From: an uncultured Bacteroidales bacterium
GTDB lineage: Bacteria > Bacteroidota > Bacteroidia > Bacteroidales > Bacteroidaceae
DNA: 17,636 bases
Assembly (NCBI GenBank): GCA_945788445.1
Contig: CALZMA010000003.1
Location: forward strand, 1 to 17,636
Direction of reading: 5' to 3'
Shown here: positions 14,831-17,636 of the stretch, one piece after another
Numbering within the stretch: position 1 is the first letter of the stretch
Layout: each line of letters opens with the position of its first letter
Translations under genes and position numbers: made by a program
Notes under the pieces: generated by a model
Databases searched by the model: none
Told to the model about the DNA's origin: nothing
What the model saw: only the letters and a program-made list of their open reading frames with translations

Positions 14831-15817
14831 TTAGGATTGTTCGGTCAGGTTGTCGGCCCCGTCGGCGTGGCGCGCCCTTTGGGCCTCCTCCTCGCGGGCG
14901 TAGGCCTGGACGATGCGGGTGACGAGCTTGTGGCGGATGATGTCGCGCTCGTCGAGTTCGACAAAGGCGATGCCCGGCACGTCCTTCAGGATGCGCTGGG
15001 CCCCGATGAGGCCGCTGTGGCGTGCCTGTGGGAGGTCCACCTGCGTGCGGTCGCCCGTGATAATCATTTTCGTGTTCCAGCCCATGCGGGTGAGGAACAT
15101 CTTGATTTGGGCCGTTGTCGTGTTCTGCGCCTCGTCGAGGATGACCACGGCATCGTTGAGCGTACGGCCGCGCATGAAGGCCAGCGGGGCAATCTGGATG
15201 ATGTTGTTCGCCATATACTCCTGGAGCTTCGCGGGCGGAATCATTTCCTGCAGCGCATCGTAGAGCGGCTGGAGGTAAGGGTCGATTTTGTCCTTCATGT
15301 CGCCGGGCAGGAAGCCGAGCTTCTCGCCCGCTTCCACGGCGGGGCGGCTGAGGATGATTTTCTTCACCTCCTTGTTCTTCAGCGCCCGCACGGCCAGGGC
15401 GATGGCCGTGTAGGTCTTGCCCGAACCCGCGGGACCGATGGCGAAGACCATGTCGCACGAGCGGTAAGCCTCGACCAGCCGGCGCTGGTTTTCGCTGCGC
15501 GGGGTGATGGGTTTGCCCCCCGTGCTGTAGACAATCACGTCCTCGGCCTGTGCCTGCTTCGTCTGCCGCCCCTTGACGATAGCGAGCAGGTCCTCCTCGG
15601 TCAGCTGGTTGAACTTCGCGCAGTGCCGGTCGAGCTGTTCCAGGATTTCTTCGAAGGCAGCCACGTCCTCCTCGCTTCCCACCGTGCGCACCACATTGTC
15701 GCGGGCCATGATGCGCAGCTTGGGGCAGAGCGCGCGCAGCATTTTCAGGTGGGCGTTGTTGGCCCCATAGAAAATGGCGGGGTCGGATTCTTCGAGGATG
15801 TAATGCTTTTCTATCAT
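14831..15817 (-). CDS. phoH: PhoH family P-loop ATPase
   Basis: This is a cytosolic ATPase of the PhoH family, related to the N-terminal half of superfamily I helicases. Its cellular role is usually linked to RNA metabolism but is not fully settled. It has 328 residues, close to the family norm. A KH-like N-terminal region is followed by the Walker A GPAGSGKT at 128-135. Then come [33 protein letters not shown] (157-189), [10 protein letters not shown] at 211-220, the Walker [10 protein letters not shown] at 224-232 and [10 protein letters not shown] at 254-263. The open frame extends 33 codons upstream into the promoter region. The ATG at 15817 ([10 protein letters not shown]) is used because the predicted transcription start lies about 90 bases before it. 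It is the first gene of phoH-purC. Confidence 0.95.
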   Translation of the reverse strand: MIEKHYILEESDPAIFYGANNAHLKMLRALCPKLRIMARDNVVRTVGSEEDVAAFEEILEQLDRHCAKFNQLTEEDLLAIVKGRQTKQAQAEDVIVYSTGGKPITPRSENQRRLVEAYRSCDMVFAIGPAGSGKTYTAIALAVRALKNKEVKKIILSRPAVEAGEKLGFLPGDMKDKIDPYLQPLYDALQEMIPPAKLQEYMANNIIQIAPLAFMRGRTLNDAVVILDEAQNTTTAQIKMFLTRMGWNTKMIITGDRTQVDLPQARHSGLIGAQRILKDVPGIAFVELDERDIIRHKLVTRIVQAYAREEEAQRARHADGADNLTEQS

Positions 15818-15892
15818 GCAGATGGAGAGGAAATGAAGTTTTCGTGTGAGATTTGGGTTGGCAAACGCTCCGCGCGGGCACAGCGGGCGGGG

Positions 15893-15914
15893 GCTTCGCG
15901 CGGAATTGCGAAGC
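15893..15914. promoter_or_regulatory. Dyad over the predicted phoH start site
   Basis: GCTTCGC (15893-15899) and GCGAAGC (15908-15914) form a perfect 7-bp inverted repeat with an 8-base spacer. It abuts the -7 box of the phoH promoter and covers its predicted +1. It could be an operator, or a 5'-end hairpin if transcription starts at its far edge. Confidence 0.35.
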
Positions 15915-15946
15915 AAAATTAAGCAATCTGCTTGAAAGTCTACAAA
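15914..15946 (-). promoter_or_regulatory. phoH promoter: TTTG - 21 bp - TAATTTTG
   Basis: On the minus strand TTTG (15946-15943) is followed after 21 bases by TAATTTTG (15921-15914). This matches the Bacteroidetes -33/-7 pattern in both boxes and spacing. Start of transcription is predicted near 15907, giving phoH a leader of about 90 bases. It overlaps the opposing promoter for the DUF5715 gene. Confidence 0.6.
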
Positions 15947-15961
15947 AATTCTCTACTTTTG
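15932..15961 (+). promoter_or_regulatory. DUF5715 gene promoter: TTG - 19 bp - TACTTTTG
   Basis: TTG at 15932-15934 is followed after 19 bases by TACTTTTG at 15954-15961, a good match to the Bacteroidetes consensus. Transcription would start near 15966-15968, about 35 bases before the ATG. Its -33 half overlaps the -33 half of the divergent phoH promoter, so both cannot easily be bound at once. Confidence 0.6.
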
Positions 15962-15977
15962 TATGCCCTAAGGCATA
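15962..15977. promoter_or_regulatory. Dyad TATGCC-ctaa-GGCATA at the DUF5715 gene start site
   Basis: This perfect 6-bp inverted repeat with a 4-base spacer begins immediately after the -7 box and spans the predicted +1. The position suits an operator for a dimeric repressor or a 5' stem-loop on the transcript. Confidence 0.35.
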
Positions 15978-16000
15978 AAACATTCGTACGTTCTGCTCCA

Positions 16001-16819
16001 ATGAAATATAAGCCCACGGCCTATCGCGGCCATTTTCTTCTGGTTTTCACCCTTGTGGTGGTAGTGTTGGGAATTGTGAAGTGTGTCAATCCGCAGCTCG
16101 CCCTGCCGCAGCTCGCCCCGGTGGCCGAAGCCCCCGTGCGCCCGGCTGCCCCGCAGGTGCTCGACAGCGTGCAGCTCCATGCGCAGGCCGTGGACAGCCT
16201 GTTGCTGCGGCCCCACACCTTGCCCGTGCTGCTGCGGCCCGACGGCCGTCCCGTGAAGAACCGCGTGGTGAGCGTGCACCGTTTCGAGGAGGCTTTTCCC
16301 GACCTCAACGACGTGCAGCTCGCCACGGCCCAGCGCCTCGGCATCCAGCCCATCGAGAACCGCGACGAGGCGCGCCACCGCCTGAAGGAACTGGTCTATG
16401 TGGGCGACAGCCCTTTCTATACCATCCAGCCGCTCCACCAGTCCATTCCCTACTTGGTGCCCCGTGCCGCCACGCTGCTGCAGGTCATCGGCCGTGCCTT
16501 TACCGACTCCTTGGTGACGAAAGGCTATGAGCCGCACAAGCTCATCGTCACCTCCGTGCTCCGCACGAACGAGGACGTGAACCGCCTGCGCAATGTCAAC
16601 CGCAATGCCTCGGAAAACAGCTGCCACCGCTTCGGCACCACGTTCGACATCTCTTACAACCGTTTCCTCGAAATCCACGACGACGGCACCGACGAGGTGC
16701 GCTGGGTCACAGTCTTCAAGTCCATCCTCGCCGAAGTCCTCGAGGACCAGCGCCTCATGGGCACCTGCTACGTGAAGTACGAAGTCCACCAGTCCTGCTT
16801 CCACATCACGGCGCGGTAG
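16001..16819 (+). CDS. DUF5715-type membrane-anchored protein with M15-like peptidase motifs
   Basis: This protein has 272 residues. Residues 12-28 form one membrane segment after a short basic N-terminus, so most of the protein should lie in the periplasm. A Pro/Ala/Gln-rich linker (about 30-55) follows. The C-terminal domain contains TSVLRTNEDVNRLRNVNRNA (184-203), SCHRFGTTFD (207-216) and YEVHQSCFHIT (260-270). The pattern S-x-H-x(6)-D followed by a late His resembles the zinc ligands of M15 peptidases (D-Ala-D-Ala carboxypeptidase/VanX type), with His209, Asp216 and His268 as candidate ligands and Glu261 a possible base. I infer a cell-wall peptidase-like role, but the second motif is not the classical ExxWH. 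A TTG at 15932 is also in frame but falls in the promoter, so the ATG at 16001 is used. Confidence 0.8.
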   Translation: MKYKPTAYRGHFLLVFTLVVVVLGIVKCVNPQLALPQLAPVAEAPVRPAAPQVLDSVQLHAQAVDSLLLRPHTLPVLLRPDGRPVKNRVVSVHRFEEAFPDLNDVQLATAQRLGIQPIENRDEARHRLKELVYVGDSPFYTIQPLHQSIPYLVPRAATLLQVIGRAFTDSLVTKGYEPHKLIVTSVLRTNEDVNRLRNVNRNASENSCHRFGTTFDISYNRFLEIHDDGTDEVRWVTVFKSILAEVLEDQRLMGTCYVKYEVHQSCFHITAR

Positions 16820-16847
16820 GGGCGAGGATGTCGCGCCGCGCTGAGCG

Positions 16848-16894
16848 GGTTATAAGATGAAGGTCATGAGGTTATAAGGTTACGCTTCTGAAGC
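16848..16894. repeat. Family B repeat, copy 4 (degenerate, half element)
   Basis: Units ggttataagatga, aggtcatga, ggttataa and ggttac (16848-16883) match the family B arm. They end in a small GCTTC-t-GAAGC palindrome (16884-16894) in the place of the core. No matching right arm is seen apart from a lone atgaggtt near 16910. It begins about 30 bases after the DUF5715 gene stop and marks the last family B sequence before the AT-rich segment. Confidence 0.65.
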
Positions 16895-17005
16895 CAGAAA
16901 CGATGGGGCATGAGGTTCGGTGGAATGAAACAACTCGCATCTATCTCCGTCGCACAGCATCTGAGCAACGAAAGATAGTTGTCAAGGTCGTGATTTGGTA
17001 ACATA

Positions 17006-17039
17006 TATCCCTGCAAGCAAAATTGAACTTGCAGGGATA
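17006..17039 (-). terminator. Hairpin downstream of the 114-residue AT-rich ORF
   Basis: tatccctgcaag (17006-17017) and cttgcagggata (17028-17039) are perfect 12-bp inverted copies with a 10-base loop, 12 bases past the stop of the minus-strand ORF. The sequence after the stem is AT-rich but has no run of T. The convergent position relative to the DUF5715 gene fits a shared 3' end. Confidence 0.5.
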
Positions 17040-17051
17040 AATATTAGAGAG

Positions 17052-17396
17052 TTACATGGATTCTACATCTTGGATTTTGTCTATCAAATCCAGCAAACGT
17101 ATTCCATCAATAGTGAATCTTTCAAGAACATCATTGCCATCAATGCAACGACAGATTTCATTTGTGAATGTTTCATCGCATTGAGCAGCATAACTATCTG
17201 TGCTTAGGAAGTAGTATTCCTTGCCATTATAGCTAAATCGCAGATCATATCGCTGGACAGCAAAATCATAGAAGAATGTTTCTTCTGTGTTATTGCGATA
17301 CCCATGGTATATCCCATTATTCGTATTTTCTGTTGGTGGGTATTTGTGATTGAATGGAAATCCATTCTTGTTGAACTTTATATACTCGTATCCCAT
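17052..17396 (-). CDS. Small hypothetical protein (AT-rich, possibly immunity-like)
   Basis: This 114-residue acidic and aromatic-rich protein has no signal peptide or membrane segment: it begins MGYEYIKFNKNGFPFNHKYPP and ends LLDLIDKIQDVESM. A TTG two codons upstream is also open, but the ATG at 17396 is preferred. I recognise no named family. Its base composition and codon use are clearly more AT-rich than the rest of the window, which suggests recent acquisition. The small size, cytosolic character, Asn/Asp/Tyr richness and position after several tiny ORFs would fit an immunity protein at the end of a toxin locus, but the sequence does not show that directly. The 12-bp hairpin after the stop supports it as the last gene of a transcript. 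Confidence 0.6.
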   Translation of the reverse strand: MGYEYIKFNKNGFPFNHKYPPTENTNNGIYHGYRNNTEETFFYDFAVQRYDLRFSYNGKEYYFLSTDSYAAQCDETFTNEICRCIDGNDVLERFTIDGIRLLDLIDKIQDVESM

Positions 17397-17398
17397 AA

Positions 17399-17473
17399 TC
17401 AAGGACGGAATTTTACGTTTGGATTGTAATGGTGAACAACTTTCCCTATGGTAGCCATTTCCACATTATTCAT
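17399..17473 (-). CDS. Tiny ORF (24 residues) or displaced fragment
   Basis: This ORF reads MNNVEMATIG to KFRP. Its ATG overlaps the stop of the preceding small ORF as ATGA, and its TGA ends 2 bases before the ATG of the 114-residue protein. It is very short, so it may be a coupled micro-ORF or the continuation of the preceding ORF after a frameshift. Confidence 0.25.
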   Translation of the reverse strand: MNNVEMATIGKVVHHYNPNVKFRP

Positions 17474-17607
17474 GTACCATTTTCATCTGTATCCAATTTG
17501 ATGATTTCAAACTTCATACCGAACATTTCTGTTATAGTGCCAGGAATGACACTGTAAAGGTACGTACGAAATGTACCATTCCCTAAATGATTCTTACCAG
17601 ACCCCAT
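17470..17607 (-). CDS. Small ORF (45 residues), perhaps a fragment of a broken gene
   Basis: It reads MGSGKNHLGNGTFRTYLYSV and continues to KLDTDENGT. Its ATG comes 2 bases after the stop of the gene entering from the right. The GNGTFRTYLYSVIPGTI stretch looks like real protein rather than random sequence. Joining this frame to the next (17399-17473) by a one-base shift would give about 69 residues. No family is recognised. Confidence 0.35.
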   Translation of the reverse strand: MGSGKNHLGNGTFRTYLYSVIPGTITEMFGMKFEIIKLDTDENGT

Positions 17608-17609
17608 AA

Positions 17610-17636
17610 TTATAACTCATCAAAATTTCCATCGTA
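17610..17636 (-). CDS. C-terminal end of an unidentified gene (partial)
   Basis: On the minus strand the first frame reads YDGNFDEL and stops at TAA (17612-17610), 2 bases before the ATG of the next small ORF. Only eight residues are in the window. The tight spacing suggests it is the upstream gene of the AT-rich cluster, but this is weak. Confidence 0.3.
   Translation of the reverse strand, partial: YDGNFDEL

Noticed and set aside
16903..17001. A 32-residue plus-strand ORF after the DUF5715 gene (MGHEVRWNETTRIYL...)
   Set aside because: It is short, with no recognisable motif or start signal, and lies in the gap between a degenerate repeat and the hairpin.
16995..17207. A 70-codon plus-strand ORF in the AT-rich region
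   Set aside because: It mostly lies opposite the 114-residue minus-strand ORF and crosses the terminator-like hairpin. The minus-strand frame is longer and better supported.

Overview
The window looks like chromosomal DNA of a GC-rich member of the Bacteroidales (Prevotella-like lineages fit; the genus cannot be fixed from sequence alone). The reasons are the housekeeping gene set, several promoters with the Bacteroidetes -7 element TAnnTTTG, the near absence of Shine-Dalgarno sequences, and a DUF349 repeat protein and a DUF5715-type protein of the kind seen in that phylum.

Layout. Plus strand, 1-3728: the tail of an unknown gene, a repeat, a small secreted protein, menA (menaquinone prenyltransferase) and a SulP anion transporter with a STAS domain. 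Minus strand, 15817 down to 3865: phoH-purC, tex, a stop/start-overlapping cluster tadA-yraN-yjbR-birA, corA, a DUF349 protein, gpmI and tdk. Plus strand, 16001-16819: a membrane-anchored DUF5715/M15-like protein divergent from phoH. The last ~600 bases are visibly AT-rich and hold tightly packed small minus-strand ORFs, which suggests an accessory or horizontally acquired segment entering from the right.

The genes are mostly unconnected housekeeping functions: quinone and purine synthesis, glycolysis, nucleotide salvage, tRNA editing, biotin attachment, ion transport and RNA metabolism. The translationally coupled tadA-yraN-yjbR-birA block and the phoH-purC pair are the clearest operons.

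The most striking content is between the genes. Two families of composite palindromic repeats are present. Family A (three copies) has 7-bp tandem units facing inward on a conserved ~24-nt GC-rich core. Family B (three full copies and one degenerate copy) has ~8-bp tandem units facing inward on a hairpin core. All seven lie just 3' of a stop codon, and in all three family A cases the TAG stop codon of the neighbouring gene lies inside the array itself. The corA leader also contains a candidate multi-stem RNA, and the phoH/DUF5715 intergenic region holds two overlapping divergent promoters, each with a dyad at its predicted start site. No tRNA, rRNA, CRISPR array, transposase or integrase was seen.
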